Source: Cristatella mucedo (lineage: Eukaryota; Bryozoa; Phylactolaemata; Cristatellidae). Taken from it: a stretch of 64,000 nucleotides of DNA. This document shows, piece by piece, positions 34,585-45,769 of the stretch; within the stretch, counting starts at the first letter, position 1, and each line of letters starts with the position of its first letter. The stretch covers positions 2,373,501 through 2,437,500 of the forward strand of contig WPIO01000036.1 of NCBI GenBank assembly GCA_009760855.2, given 5' to 3'. Below the pieces are notes generated by a model, which saw only the letters and a list, made by a program, of their open reading frames with translations, made no database searches and had not been told where the DNA came from. Position numbers and translations under genes: made by a program.

Positions 34585-34985
34585 AGAACCATGTTGACAC
34601 TGTGCATACTGACAGTAACCATACTTGCATGCTGACCCTTTGCATGTCACCCCTAACCATGTTATTCTTGTTGTTTATCAAGCTGTGATGGCTCACTAGG
34701 TAAGGCGGTTGCTGTCACGACCTCGATCCCGAGGTCGTGGGTTCGATTCCTGCGGTGGGCGATCCTTTATCGCTACTGCAAGCGGTGGTGATAGCCGTAA
34801 AGGCTCTTCTGCTGCTATACAAAAAGAGGCTGTTTAATCAGATATAATTTATTATCTATTTATTTGTACCACTAACCATTTGAGCGTGCTTCCTTTTGCA
34901 GCAATTGTAAAGCGCCTAGAAAGAGATTGAGTTCTCTGAGGGTGCTTTATCAAATGTATTACTTTAATTGTTATTATTAACCAGA
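34585..34985 (+). mobile_element. LINE family A 3' end interrupted by SINE-1a
   Basis: 3' UTR units, split inside the third unit by a SINE at about 34683-34850, then ACCACTAACCATTTGAG, the terminal hairpin and an ATT-like tail. Confidence 0.85.
34683..34850 (+). mobile_element. SINE-1a (tRNA-derived), well preserved
   Basis: TGATGGCTCACTAGGTAAGG carries the A-box-like sequence and GGTTCGATTCC is an exact B box. Between them CACGACCTCG-ATCC-CGAGGTCGTG is a perfect 10-bp hairpin. The body GCGGTGGTGATAGCCGTAAA and the end GAGGCTGTTTAATCAG match other copies. It is inserted in a LINE family A 3' UTR. Confidence 0.9.
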
Positions 34986-35119
34986 CCACAGGCACTCGTC
35001 TAGCGCACAAGTATCACTGCCTCGGATATTTGTAAAACTGAGCCAGCAGGTAAAATTGAAAGATATTCTATCCGGTGAGGTTCAGTAGCCAAAGTTGCTT
35101 AGCTAGTATTTCAAATATT

Positions 35120-36020
35120 CAAAATTGGCTCTGCCAGCATATCTCCAGTTGTATCAGCTCGAAATCTAGGTGTCATATTCCAAAGCGACCTCTCGTTAGA
35201 CGACCACATCAGCTCCACAGTCAAATCAGCCTATTTTCAGCTTCATAACATTGCTAAAATTAGGGCTTGTTTAGATAAGGATACCACGTCTAAGTTGGTC
35301 CATGCATTCGTGACATCTCGTCTCGACTTCTGCAACTCACTGCTTACTGGCCTACCAGCATGTGCGATCAGGCGATTGCAGCTGGTGCAAAACTCTGCAG
35401 CTAGGCTTGTCTGTCGTGAGCGTCGCAGTTGCCACATTACTCCACTTCTCGCCGACCTGCACTGGTTACCAGTCAAGCAACGGATTGACTTCAAGGTTTT
35501 GTCGCTCACTTTTAGGTCTCTTCATTCTATGGCTCCAGCCTATCTTCCAGATATACTACCCCATCAGGCAAAGCATCGTACCACTCGCTTTTCGGAATCC
35601 AACAGTCTAGAAATACCTCGTACAAACCTTAAATCCTTTGGAGACCGTGCATTTAGCTCGTATGCTCCCACAGCCTGGAACTCCCTCCCGACCTGCATCA
35701 GAACATCCCCTGACCTGACCACATTTAAAAGAAACTTAAAAACACACCTATTTAGGACAGCATTTAGTGGATCCTTGTGATTCGTCCTCGATGTGCTTAT
35801 GCATGCTGACACTGTGCATGCTGCCACTAACCACATTTGCATGCTGACCCAGTGCATGTAGCCCCTAACCATGTTATTCATTTTGTTTGTTTTTCAAGCA
35901 TGATTTTACTTACTATTCTATTGCGTATCACTTTGCAGCAATTGTAAAGCGCCTAGAAAGAGATTAAGTTCTCTGAGGGCGCTTTATCAAGTGCAATATT
36001 ATTATTATTATTATTATTCG
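35120..36020 (+). mobile_element. LINE family A, young 5'-truncated copy
   Basis: Plus strand from IGSASISPV (with V for E) to the 3' tail. The last 161 codons (35295-35780) are open: [39 protein letters not shown], then the stop after FSGSL. 3' UTR units, hairpin and (ATT)n follow. Confidence 0.92.
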
Positions 36021-36649
36021 TAAGCACTGCCGGTACGAAAGCATGAACTAAGTGAATCGAGCCATTGTCTACATTAAGGGTCTCCTGTGAAAACATGAAA
36101 GACATGTAGACAATGCTAATGAAGCACGTGTCGAGGTATTAGAGCAATCAAAAATGAATGCATTTGGTTCTCTGATCAGGGCACGGACCAGTATGCATAT
36201 TGCACATCGGGATGAAAGTTAAAATTAGGACCTTGGCTTTCAGTCGGCACGCACAACTAGTTACTGTCGTGTTCAGAAAATGAGACTGAAAAGTATTGGA
36301 AGGCAGGCAAGCGTGCATGCGTGTAGACCTAAAATGCAAAATTAAAATAAGAAAAAATTGGCTGCAGCATCACCGAACAAGTAAGCATCTGCAGCCTAGA
36401 TGGACTACTATTAGAAGGACATAGGGTGTGAGATTTTGCAAAAGTAAAAGGAGTGGTCTAGAGCCAAAATAATGGTGTTACTAGGGTGCGGCTATCGAAT
36501 AAATGCTGTTTATGGATTATGGATATTTTTATGGATATGAAAATGGAGTCTTTAGAGTTGCATTGACCAACAGGCACGTTGACATGTATACGTCAGCATC
36601 AGAAGCTGCTACAAGAAGTTCCAAAAACGAGCTGGTCGATTTGAATAGC
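36021..36649. other. No recognisable gene
   Basis: AT-rich; no supported feature. Confidence 0.4.
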
Positions 36650-36935
36650 AGCTTATGCAGCACTAGGTTATATTTATCACAACATTTAGTGGGTCTGTAT
36701 GATCGTCCTTTGTGTGCTTATGAGTGCTGACACTGCATGCTGCCATTAATCATATTTGCATGTTGATCCTCTGCATGTCACCTCTAACCATTGTATGCTT
36801 GTTGACATTGTGCACGACATAGATAACCTTATGATCATGCTTCTTTACAGCATATGTAAAGTGCCTTGAAAAGGATCAAGTTCTCTGAAGCCGATATATA
36901 AATATATTATCACTATCATTATTATTATTATTACG
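36650..36935 (+). mobile_element. LINE family A 3' end, old
   Basis: Starts near CACTAGGTTATATTTATCAC (the [10 protein letters not shown] region), then 3' UTR units, a degraded hairpin and an ATT tail. Confidence 0.75.
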
Positions 36936-37054
36936 GGAGATATGAAAGAAGAGTTCATTTTGAGAGATAGAGTTTCCTATTACTAACACTAATGTAGCCC
37001 ATAAACTAGTAAGTTGCTTTTACCTTTATTAAATTTGACAGAGTTGCTTACCGT

Positions 37055-37085
37055 TTCTAAGTTCAGCAATACATGCAGTAAAGGA

Positions 37086-37154
<69 letters not shown>

Positions 37155-37164
37155 AGAGAGAGAC

Positions 37165-37200
<36 letters not shown>

Positions 37201-37330
37201 TTTGAGGTGCCCGAAGGTAGGTAGCGATCAAAGAACAAGGACAGCTGCATGCCATCTGCATACAAATGGAAGCTTAGATTATTTCGCTTCACGATCACAT
37301 CATGAGGGAGAGTGTGGCTTGCGAAAAGAC
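37055..37330 (-). mobile_element. LINE family A RT fragment split by (AG)n
   Basis: The minus-strand [22 protein letters not shown]-coding stretch is present on both sides of an AG run at 37089-37200. The run starts where the element reads GAGTTGAGAGAATTT on the plus strand. Confidence 0.7.
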
Positions 37331-37527
37331 GGCGAACCAATCTCAGAGCCCCATTGAGAGCGCCTGCCACGAGGCCTGCCGCGTCTAGTCGGCCGGCACC
37401 AGTGTGCACCAGACTGTGGAACTCGCTTCCACTATTCTCAGGCGACGACATTTACTCTCCTGCTGCCGCGGACAGTGGCGCATCCGTTCCAGCCGTCCTG
37501 CGAGGCTACTTTCACGCTGCGTTTTGC
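37331..37527 (+). mobile_element. LINE family B fragment (WNSLPLFS region)
   Basis: Plus-strand piece with TGGAACTCGCTTCCACTATT and GCATCCGTTCCAGCCGTCCT, corresponding to WNSLPLFS and a conserved C-terminal block also seen at 61.8-62.1 kb (minus) and 60.6 kb (plus). It is fused directly to family A RT on its right. Confidence 0.65.
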
Positions 37528-37911
37528 TGAGTTTTGCACCAGCTGCAATCGCCTGATCGCACATGCTGGTAGGCCAGTAAGCAGTGAGTTGCAGAAGTCG
37601 AGACGAGATGTCACGAATGCATGGACCAACTTAGATGTGGTATCCTTATCTAAGCAAGCCCGAATTGGAGCAATGTTATGAAACTAAAAATAGGCAGATT
37701 TGACTGTGGAGCTGATATGGTCGTCAAACGAGAGGTCGCTTTGGAATATGACACCTAGATTTCGAGCTGATTCGACAGGAGATATGCTGGCAGAGCCAAT
37801 TATGAGCGTCAGCCTTTCCACTTTCTGAATCACACTGGGTTTGCCCATAACTAGTAAGTTAGTTTTGTCATCGTTTAGTTTTAGAAAATTTGCTGCCATC
37901 CATGTGCGGAT
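37528..37911 (-). mobile_element. LINE family A RT fragment
   Basis: About 380 bases of near-consensus RT ([20 protein letters not shown] down to QNSA). It lies between a family B fragment and the 3' end of the nearly full-length copy. It breaks at GTGCGGAT, where the neighbour's tail begins. Confidence 0.85.
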
Positions 37912-38131
37912 AATATTGCACTTGATAAAGCGCCCTCAGAGAACTTAATCTCTTTCTAGGCGCTTTACATTTGCTGCAAAGTGATACGCAATAGAATAGT
38001 AAGTAAAATCATGCTTGAAAAACAAACAAAATGAATAACATGGTTAGGGGTTACATGCACTGGGTCAGCATGCAAATGTGGTTAGTGGCAGCATGAACAG
38101 TGTCAGCACGCATAAGCACATCGAGGACGAA

Positions 38132-39076
38132 TCACAAGGACCCACTAAATGCTGTCCTAAATAGGTGTGTTTTTAAGTTTCTTTTAAATGTGGTCAGGTC
38201 AGGGGATGTTCTGATGCAGGTCGGGAGGGAGTTCCAGGCTGTGGGAGCATACGAGCTAAATGCACGGTCTCCAAAGGATTTAAGGTTTGTACGAGGTATT
38301 TCTAGACTGTTGGATTCCGAAAAGCGAGTGGTACGATGCTTTGCCTGATGGGGTAGTATATCTGAAAGATAGGCTGGAGCCATAGAATGAAGAGACCTAA
38401 AAGTGAGCGACAAAACCTTGAAGTCAATCCGTTGCTTGACTGGTAACCAGTGCAGGTCGGCGAGAAGTGGAGTAATGTGGCAACTGCGACGCTCACGACA
38501 GACAAGCCTAGCTGCAGAGTTTTGCACCAGCTGCAATCGCCTGATCGCACATGCTGGTAGGCCAGTAAGCAGTGAGTTGCAGAAGTCGAGACGAGATGTC
38601 ACGAATGCATGGACCAACTTAGACGTGGTATCCTTATCTAAGCAAGCCCGAATTGGAGCAATGTTATGAAGCTGAAAATAGGCAGATTTGACTGTGGAGC
38701 TGATATGATCATCTAACGAGAGGTCGCTTTGGAATATGACACCTAGATTTCGAGCTGATTCGACAGGAGATATGCTGGCAGAGCCAATTATGAGCGTCAG
38801 CCTTTCCAATTTCTGAATCACACTGGGTTTGCCCATAACTAGTAAGTTAGTTTTGTCATCGTTTAGTTTTAGAAAATTTGCTGCCATCCATGTGCGGATG
38901 TCATCAATGCATGCCGCAAGTGAGTTGAGAGAATTTGAGGTGCTCGAAGGCTGGGAGGGATCAAAGCAAAGGTACAACTGAGTGTCATCCGCATCAAAGT
39001 GAAAGCCTAGATTGTGCTTGGCAATCACATCAGCAAGAGGGAGAGTATAAACCATGAAAAGAACCGGACCCAGCAC
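38132..39076 (-). pseudogene. LINE reverse transcriptase C-terminal half
   Basis: Continues after the TAG with a one-base insertion, so it is out of frame with the upstream half. It reads [16 protein letters not shown], then FDADDTQLY where other copies have FYADDTQLY; this is a Tyr-to-Asp change in the catalytic box. It then reads through to the [11 protein letters not shown] end. 314 codons are open. Confidence 0.88.
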
Positions 39077-39095
39077 GGAGCCCTGAGGGTACTCC

Positions 39096-40380
39096 CTATT
39101 TCAGAGGTACTTCAGATGATCTTTGTCCATTCACGTCAATACTCTGGAGTCTCCCACTGAGATAGGACCTGAACCACGGCAGAGCAGTGCCAGTGAGGCC
39201 CAGGCGAGATGAGAGGCGCTCTAGAAGAACTTTGTGATCGACGGTGTCAAAAGCTGCCAAAAGATCAAGCAAAACAAGCAGAGACACTCTACCCGTGTCT
39301 GCATTCCTAAGTAGGTCGTTGTATACCCTAAGCAATGCTGACTCTGTGGAGTGATTAGCTCTAAAGCCGGACTGGAACTTACTAGCAAGGTGTGAGGTTT
39401 CGATATATGAGTTTAGCTGGTCTGCCACTACCCGTTCCAGTGTCTTTGATAGAAATGGTAGAAGGGAGACTGGGCGGTAGTTGCTCAAGTTCTCTTGGTC
39501 TAGTGTTGCTTTCTTGAGGAGAGGCCTGACTACAGCTTTTTTGAAAGGTGCTGGGACATGACCTGAGGCTAATGACATATTAATGATGTTAGTTATGCAT
39601 GGCAGCAGCAGATCAATGCAACGTAGGAGCAGGACAGTGGGAATAGGGTCCAGAGGACTTGTTGTCTTCTTTGATTGCGATACGAACTTTAGGACTAGAT
39701 CACTAGTGACCTGCTTAAATGCAGACATTGAGGTGCAGTTAGGAACCGAGGAACAGCATTCTAGTGGGGAGGTTGTCATCGTAGGGATGGATTCCCTGAT
39801 CTTGTCTATCTTCTGCACAAAGAATCGAGAGAAGCAATCGGCTTGATCATCACTAGGATCATCAGGTAAGGAGCTAATCTGGGAACGGTTGAGGAGATTT
39901 TTTATTGTCGACATCAGCATTTTTGGATTGTGCATCTGTGATTCAACAATGTTTCTATAGAAGCTAGACTTGACCTTTGCTAGGATCGATTGGTACGACC
40001 TACAGTAGTCTTCATATGCCTGTCGATGGACAGTTAGTCCGGATCTTTTGTATGCTTTTTCAAGCTTTCGTTTAGTAGACCTGGTTAGTTTAATGTCTGT
40101 GGTAAACCATAGGCCGTCTGGGCGGGAGCGCACAGTGCGCTTTGTCAGAGGTGCAAACTCGTCGAGCGTGTCAGCTAGTGTCTTATTGTAGCTATCTACC
40201 AATGATGACAGATCGGAGGGAGGACTGAGCAGCAGAGTCGAAGCAGATATTCTCGCACGGACAGCATCGATGTCAAGGGTCTTGAGGTTTCGCGATTCAC
40301 AGGTTATTTTAGAGGAGGATGTGGGCACACACTGTAGATTGAATGAGATCTGCATGTGGTCAGATAAGCAGGATTTGGTA
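39096..40380 (-). pseudogene. LINE linker and reverse transcriptase N-terminal half
   Basis: Begins at the SDH end of the endonuclease, passes a linker (DEFAPLTKRTVRSRPDGLW) and enters the RT: PAPFKKAVVRPLLKK, NYRPVSLLPFLSKTLER, FRANHSTESALL, and LLDLLAAFDTVDH with the first catalytic Asp. It ends at TAG right before GVPQGS. The frame is otherwise open for about 419 codons. Confidence 0.88.
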
Positions 40381-40999
40381 ATAATTGGGATGACAAAGTG
40401 CAGTTATATGAGAAAATCTGGTCGAGTGTGTGACCCTTGATGTGGGTAGGGCCATGCACATGAGCCACAAGAGACAATAAGTCAGTCAATGCACGACATT
40501 CGGTGCTGAAAGCGTCAGATAAGTTGTTAAAGTGAACGTTGAAATCACCCATAACGAGGAAGGATTGATTTCTTGCACACAGAATCGAAATGAGATCGGA
40601 GAAATCTGAGATAAAGGAGGATTTGGTACCTGGTGGGCGATAGACTACTGCCACTATCGGTAGCTTGTTTTCGGGTGAGACCGAGACAATTGATTCAAAA
40701 GACTGCTTCGAGGGTACCGCAAATGGCTTGAAGTTGAATTTCGAGCGAACGATAATAGCAACTCCACCTCCAGTTTTGATTGATCTAGGGGTGTGAAAAA
40801 ACGAGAAACCGGATCGAGTAGCGTCTTTAATTGTCGGGCAGTTTATCGATTTTAGCCAGGTTTCAGTTAGGGCGAGCAGGTCGATACCATTTTCAGAAAT
40901 GAGGTCGTATATTACCAGAGGTTTATTGCACATTGAGCGAGGATTCCAAAGGCAATCGTTAAGTCTGGCCGATGGAGTTTCAACAGGCCTGATGACCAC
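40304..40999 (-). pseudogene. LINE apurinic/apyrimidinic-like endonuclease domain
   Basis: EEP-type endonuclease that would nick target DNA for target-primed reverse transcription. Motifs in order: WNPRSM (Asn), LALTETWL (Glu), VYRPPG (Tyr), GDFNVH (Asp/Asn) and LDQIFSY. The closing SDH motif is read only in the next frame (SCLSDHMQISF), so about one base has been lost between about 40375 and 40395. The frame extends upstream of the given start through TVNLSNLV without an in-frame ATG that I can assign. Confidence 0.85.
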
Positions 41000-41195
41000 T
41001 AAGTTAGAGAGATTTACAGTGACGCATGTGGGGGAGCGTGCTGAGCGGAGAGATGAGATGGAGAGATGAGATGGAGCCCGTTCGCTCCTGCGTGCGTACC
41101 GAAAGCCGCTCAGCCATTGAGTGCGCTACAGAAGCTTGCCAGCAAAACACCCGCATTGGCCTCATGGCTTTTCGGAATTACTGACGGAGGTGCAT

Positions 41196-41343
41196 TGCCT
41201 GATTTAGTGGCCTCATTTGCAAAGCGGCAGAAGAGCCTTAACGGCTATCGCCGCCGCTTGCGGTTGGCAAAACAGGATCCCCAAAAAAGGATTCGAACAC
41301 TCTACCTAGGTGGTGAAGAGCGAGCACCTTATCCCCCTGGGCC
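41196..41343 (-). mobile_element. SINE-1b
   Basis: Minus strand: CCCAGGGGGATAAGGTGCTC head, a degraded B-box area (TGTTCGAATCC), GGCGATAGCCGTTAAGGCTC body and AAATGAGGCCACTAAATCAG end. It lies about 135 bases beyond the 5' end of the full-length LINE. Confidence 0.78.
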
Positions 41344-41852
41344 CTACATTACATCAGGACATGCCGGTACTCTGTGAGAAGCCACCGGAGGATCTCTGGG
41401 GGGGGGGGGGCTTGAGAAGGCTCGGAGCGCATCGATCGCTCGAGCTCAAAGGCCAGAGGTCGGCGCCCGCTCAGGTCGGTTGCATTTAGAGCGCAGGAAG
41501 ACAGCTACAGTATTTTGCAATTAAGACTACGGCCGAACGGAGGTGACAGAGCGCTTCGTGCAGCTTGCGAGCGCCTGCCGCCAGAGGGCTGCCGCATCTC
41601 CGGAGCTCGGCGCTTGTAATTAAGCCCCCCTCCTCCCCCCCCCCGCCGGTAGAGAAAAGCGAGACGGAGCTCTCAGTGAGGCGCGGAGAGAGAGACAACG
41701 GCGAGACCGAGGCTCGCTGTGGCGGCGGTGTCGGCAACTTTGGGTGGACGTGACTATGCTCCGGCCATTTCTCGGGATCGGCGTAGCAGCAGAGGCTCGA
41801 GACCGGCTGTTTTCGTGGCGAGCCAGTGTTGATTTGCACAGGATCGCTGCTC
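41344..41852. other. No recognisable gene
   Basis: GC-rich with G and C runs near 41400 and 41635. Confidence 0.35.
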
Positions 41853-41940
41853 CACTGAGAGAACTTAATCCTCGTCCGGGTGTTTTACGTGGGCGGCTGG
41901 GCTCTCGACCTTGAAGCCGAGCACCTTACCTCTGGTCCAA
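41853..41940 (-). mobile_element. SINE-2 fragment
   Basis: Minus strand: GGACCAGAGGTAAGGTGCTC, AAGGTCGAGAGCCCAGC, then GAGGATTAAGTTCTCTCAG. Confidence 0.55.
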
Positions 41941-42259
41941 GCGCGAGCTCACGGAGGGGTGGGAGGGGCCGGGTGGTATTAGCTGGCGATTGGTGAGCGT
42001 CACGAGATGCTCGAAGGCCGTCACTCGTTCGTTGTCAGCGCGATTGCGGTCGTGGATGTGTACGTGGGTGGGCGGGCGGGCGGGGCGGGGTGAGGTGGGC
42101 GAGAATGGAGACTATCGAACGAACCTCCGCAGTCAGAGCTGGGAAGACCATACGTAGCTGTTTGCGAGCGCCTTACCGAACTGGACCAGTGCTACATACG
42201 TCCGACTATAACGATGGACCGCGCTACAGCTGCAAACGTGAACGCGAAAACGGTGTAGG

Positions 42260-42655
<396 letters not shown>

Positions 42656-42729
42656 GAATGGAAATAAAAGAGGAAGTGATTGAGAGAGCAAGTTTGTGAG
42701 GGGGCGAAGAGAGGCGCGAATGTCACGTA

Positions 42730-43570
42730 TCTCCAATGTATGAAATGTAATGAACTGTAATGAAACGTATCTCCTTCAGTACATCCACGAAGCCACGAGC
42801 CACTGGAGTGAGTGGGCTTTACACTGGAGAGTTTTCGAGAGTACTTAAAGTGTAAATGGCTTTAGCTTCGCGTGTATTAGCCAACAAACTGCATCTCACG
42901 TAACAAACAAATAGTGAGATGCATAGTTGATTCGTGAGAGCAGTTAAGAAAGTGAGCAGCATTGGGGCAGCAGCTCAGAACAGCCTGACAAGATACGCCA
43001 CAGTACTCAGTAGGAGAGAAGATATCGTTTCGTAAAAATTGTGGAGGTGAATTTCACAGTCCAGGACCTGCAGAGCAAAAGCTTTTGCCTCCACCGGTCT
43101 TTTAGGAAAACAACGGAAGATGTTTTGTCAATTGAGTGTCAATGTGATGTCATAAGAGGGTACGAGGAGGTTGCCTCAGGTGCAGCAGTTCAGCTCGGAA
43201 TGATGGATCCAACCCGAGGCAGGCCCTGTCTGTAGAGTAAGAATTTTGAGCTGTATCTGATGTTCAACTGAAAGTCGGTGAAGCGCCTTTTACTGAAGGA
43301 GCAAATGTGGCGGAATTTCTCGGATACATTAAAATACCTTGCAGTAGCCATGTTACTCGCCGACTGCAAAGGCTTAAAGGCTTGTTTTCAGTTGCCTTGG
43401 CAATACTGAATAGGCGCTGTCCACTCTCTAGAGAAATAGGAAGCTAGTACGATCTGTACCCAGCCATCGGTCTAAGTAGTTTCTAATTTTGAATTGAACT
43501 CGGTCACTAGCTGCGAACTCGGTCTTCCGAATGAAGTTTGTAAGCGTCAGGCAGACATGAAAGACGGCAC
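42730..43570 (-). mobile_element. LINE family B, old copy
   Basis: Minus strand. The 3' end is near 42730 (ACATT-like tail, then GGAGATACGTTTC). Upstream blocks match the 50.4-51.3 kb copy: GTCCAGGACCTGCAGAGC and GTGCAGCAGTTCAGCT. Confidence 0.65.
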
Positions 43571-43737
43571 CCAATTCCGAGTATGCGACTGTGGTCACTC
43601 TTCGGTACCACCAACTCTAAGAGCAATGCTACTTATTTCAGCTGTACATGTGTAGCTTCCTATGAGAAAGCGTTCGGCTTTCTCTTTCAGTGCGGCTTAA
43701 GGAATAGGAACTGCGAAAAGATAAGGGCTGGACAGAG

Positions 43738-43871
43738 TTAGGGCACAGAGTGAGGGCACAGAGTGAGGGTTCAGAGTAAGGGCTCAGATTGAGGGCACAG
43801 AGTGGGGGCACAGAGTGAGGGCACAGAGTGAGGGCACAGAGTGAGGGCACAGAGTGAGGGCACAGAGTGAA
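43738..43871. repeat. 13-bp minisatellite
   Basis: About ten copies of GAGGGCACAGAGT, the last five nearly identical. Confidence 0.95.
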
Positions 43872-44049
43872 GGGAGAGGCAGGGAGACAAGGAAACATAG
43901 GGAGGAGGGAGAGTGAGAAAGATTTAAAAAGCGAGAGAGGAAGAGAGAGAGAGAGTAGACACAGAGCTGTCACAGTTGCAGCAGTGCTGCGCTAGCCGTA
44001 ACTTTACGGCACGGGCGTGGTGACTGAAGCTCTTGGTAAGCCGTTTAAA

Positions 44050-44778
44050 TTCGTCTGCCGCACCACTCTCTCACTCCTAGGAATTCATGTCGCGGTTCGT
44101 AAGGCGAGCGAGATTTTCGCGTGAGCTCTTCGACGCGCACGCTCGCGGCATGACATTCCGTAGCGAGTAGCGGCGGTCTGCGACAAGATGCCGCGCTGCT
44201 GGAAAGCAGTAAGAAATCGGGCAGCAGCAGCAGCACGGCTCACGCGCGTGGGCGCAATCTTTGCAGACCCGCGACGCTCGTGACGCTCGCTATAGGATGA
44301 AGAGCTCTGAAAGAAAAATCAGCGCCGAGCTCGCGACGGTGTGAAGCATGGCCGCTCCGTGCGTCGCAAAGGCCAGCGAGGCTCGCGACTTCACTTTTGC
44401 TCCGAGCTTTTGGCAGCTTTCGACGTCGCCTGCGTGCTTCCACCGTGGTTCCGTACACTGCAGCTCGCGAAGTCGCACGTGTTGGAACGGCTTCCTCCCT
44501 CTCGGGCTCGGCGGCAAGGTCGCTCCCTTCACCGGAGGAGAACTTGCTCCTCGCTGCCCAAAGTCGCATGGCTGCCGAAGAGCTTCCGGTTGAAGAGCCT
44601 CCGCTCGGTCCACGGCACGCGCTAAGAGCATCGAGGAGGCGGCTCAATCGTCTGCAGCCGGGTGCCGTGGACCCGAGAGCGGCCGGCCACAGTGGAAGGC
44701 GGCAGCTCGGCTGCTTTTGTACTCGGCACTCGTACCGGAAAGACGCTCGCAGTAGCCGCGCGATCGGCGATCCTTCGG

Positions 44779-44817
<39 letters not shown>

Positions 44818-45120
44818 TTCTCGCAACGCCGTCAGCTCGTGTCTATCTTTCCGTCTTCCGTCTCTGTGACTCACCAGCCGCGGGGGGGGGGGGGGTGGAG
44901 CGTGGTCCCTAGAGGCCTGCCACCGGGCACGTTCTCGCCCTATACGCCGGCCAGGTCAGAAGTCGTACGTGAATCGGGTAACATAAATAAATATTGCGAC
45001 GTTCATAAGCCCGCCTATCGTGGCTATTTCGCGAGCCGTCCTCCGGTCAAAGCCAGCAGCCAAAGTCAAAGTTCGTGGAGCGCTGCGATAGGTCAGGGGC
45101 CGAGATGCGTGCGAACTCGC
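44050..45120. other. CpG-rich block with (CTG)n
   Basis: CpG-rich sequence with a CTG/GCT run at about 44778-44812 and a G run at 44882. A 171-codon plus-strand frame (44397-44912) starts MLRAFGSFRRRLRAS and contains VEEPPLGPRHALRASRRRLN. It could be a real first exon but no family is recognised, and overlapping long frames on both strands are expected at this composition. Confidence 0.3.
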
Positions 45121-45124
45121 GCTC

Positions 45125-45310
45125 GTCTACTAACCATAGCTACATGCTTATCCTGTGTACGTCACATCTAACAACAGTGTTATGCTTGATGGCACTGAGC
45201 ATGTTTCTGCTAATAATTTGGTCATGCTTTCTTTGCAGCATCTGTAAAGTGCCTAGAAAGAGATTCGGTTCTCTTAGGGCACTTTAAAAATGTACTATTA
45301 TTATTGCTGT
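45125..45310 (+). mobile_element. LINE family A 3' end, old
   Basis: 3' UTR units, then AAAGTGCC ... GGGCACTTT, a terminal hairpin with both arms changed relative to young copies, and an ATT tail. Confidence 0.8.
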
Positions 45311-45414
45311 TATTTGTATTACTACTTCCTGGGAGGCGTTGACGGGAAGCCGGAGCCACCGCTGGGGAATGACACGAACGCGGCTTTCGAATAGGGCAAG
45401 GCCTTCTTGTAATT

Positions 45415-45745
45415 TATATAATGTAATGTAATGTATCTCCGTCTGTAAGTCCACAAAGTCATAAAGACTATAGGGGTGTTACGCAAGAGAGTTGTGTATA
45501 GTGCACTCACAGCCAAAGAGGGTTTCGGTACGCATTCGGTAGCCAGCAGGCTTCATCCCACGAAACAAAGGGAAAGTTTAAAGCATGGCAGAGTCTGGAG
45601 ACCAGTTAAGGTAGTAGGTAATGTGAAAGCAGCAGCTCAGGGCGGCTGGAAAGAATGTGCCATATTCAGCAGCATGGGAGTAGGTGTCGTTGCGTTTTTG
45701 ATGAAGAGGATGTGGATTTTTATGAATTTTTAGACCGGCACTCCT
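45415..45745 (-). mobile_element. LINE family B 3' end
   Basis: Minus strand with an ACATT-repeat tail, GGAGATACATTACATTACAT at the end, and a coding remnant equivalent to the C-terminal block at 61.8-62.1 kb. Confidence 0.8.
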
Positions 45746-45769
45746 CCAGCGCCATCCGGTAATATTAAT

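Larger units (their letters stand above)
37912..41060 (-). mobile_element. LINE family A, nearly full-length
   Basis: About 3.15 kb on the minus strand: 5' region near 41060, endonuclease, reverse transcriptase, 3' UTR, terminal hairpin and a very short AATATT tail. It is the reference copy for the family in this window. It is disabled by a frameshift in the endonuclease, the TAG before GVPQGS, a one-base insertion just after it and an altered YADD box. No target duplication is obvious. Confidence 0.92.

Noticed and set aside
34683-34760. Functional tRNA gene
   Set aside because: B box is exact, but the anticodon region is a 10-bp palindrome, no acceptor stem closes, and the sequence continues as a repeat seen elsewhere; it is a SINE.
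44397-44912. 171-codon frame as a definite gene
   Set aside because: Starts plausibly but lies in CpG-rich DNA with open frames on both strands and a CTG run; kept only as a possibility.
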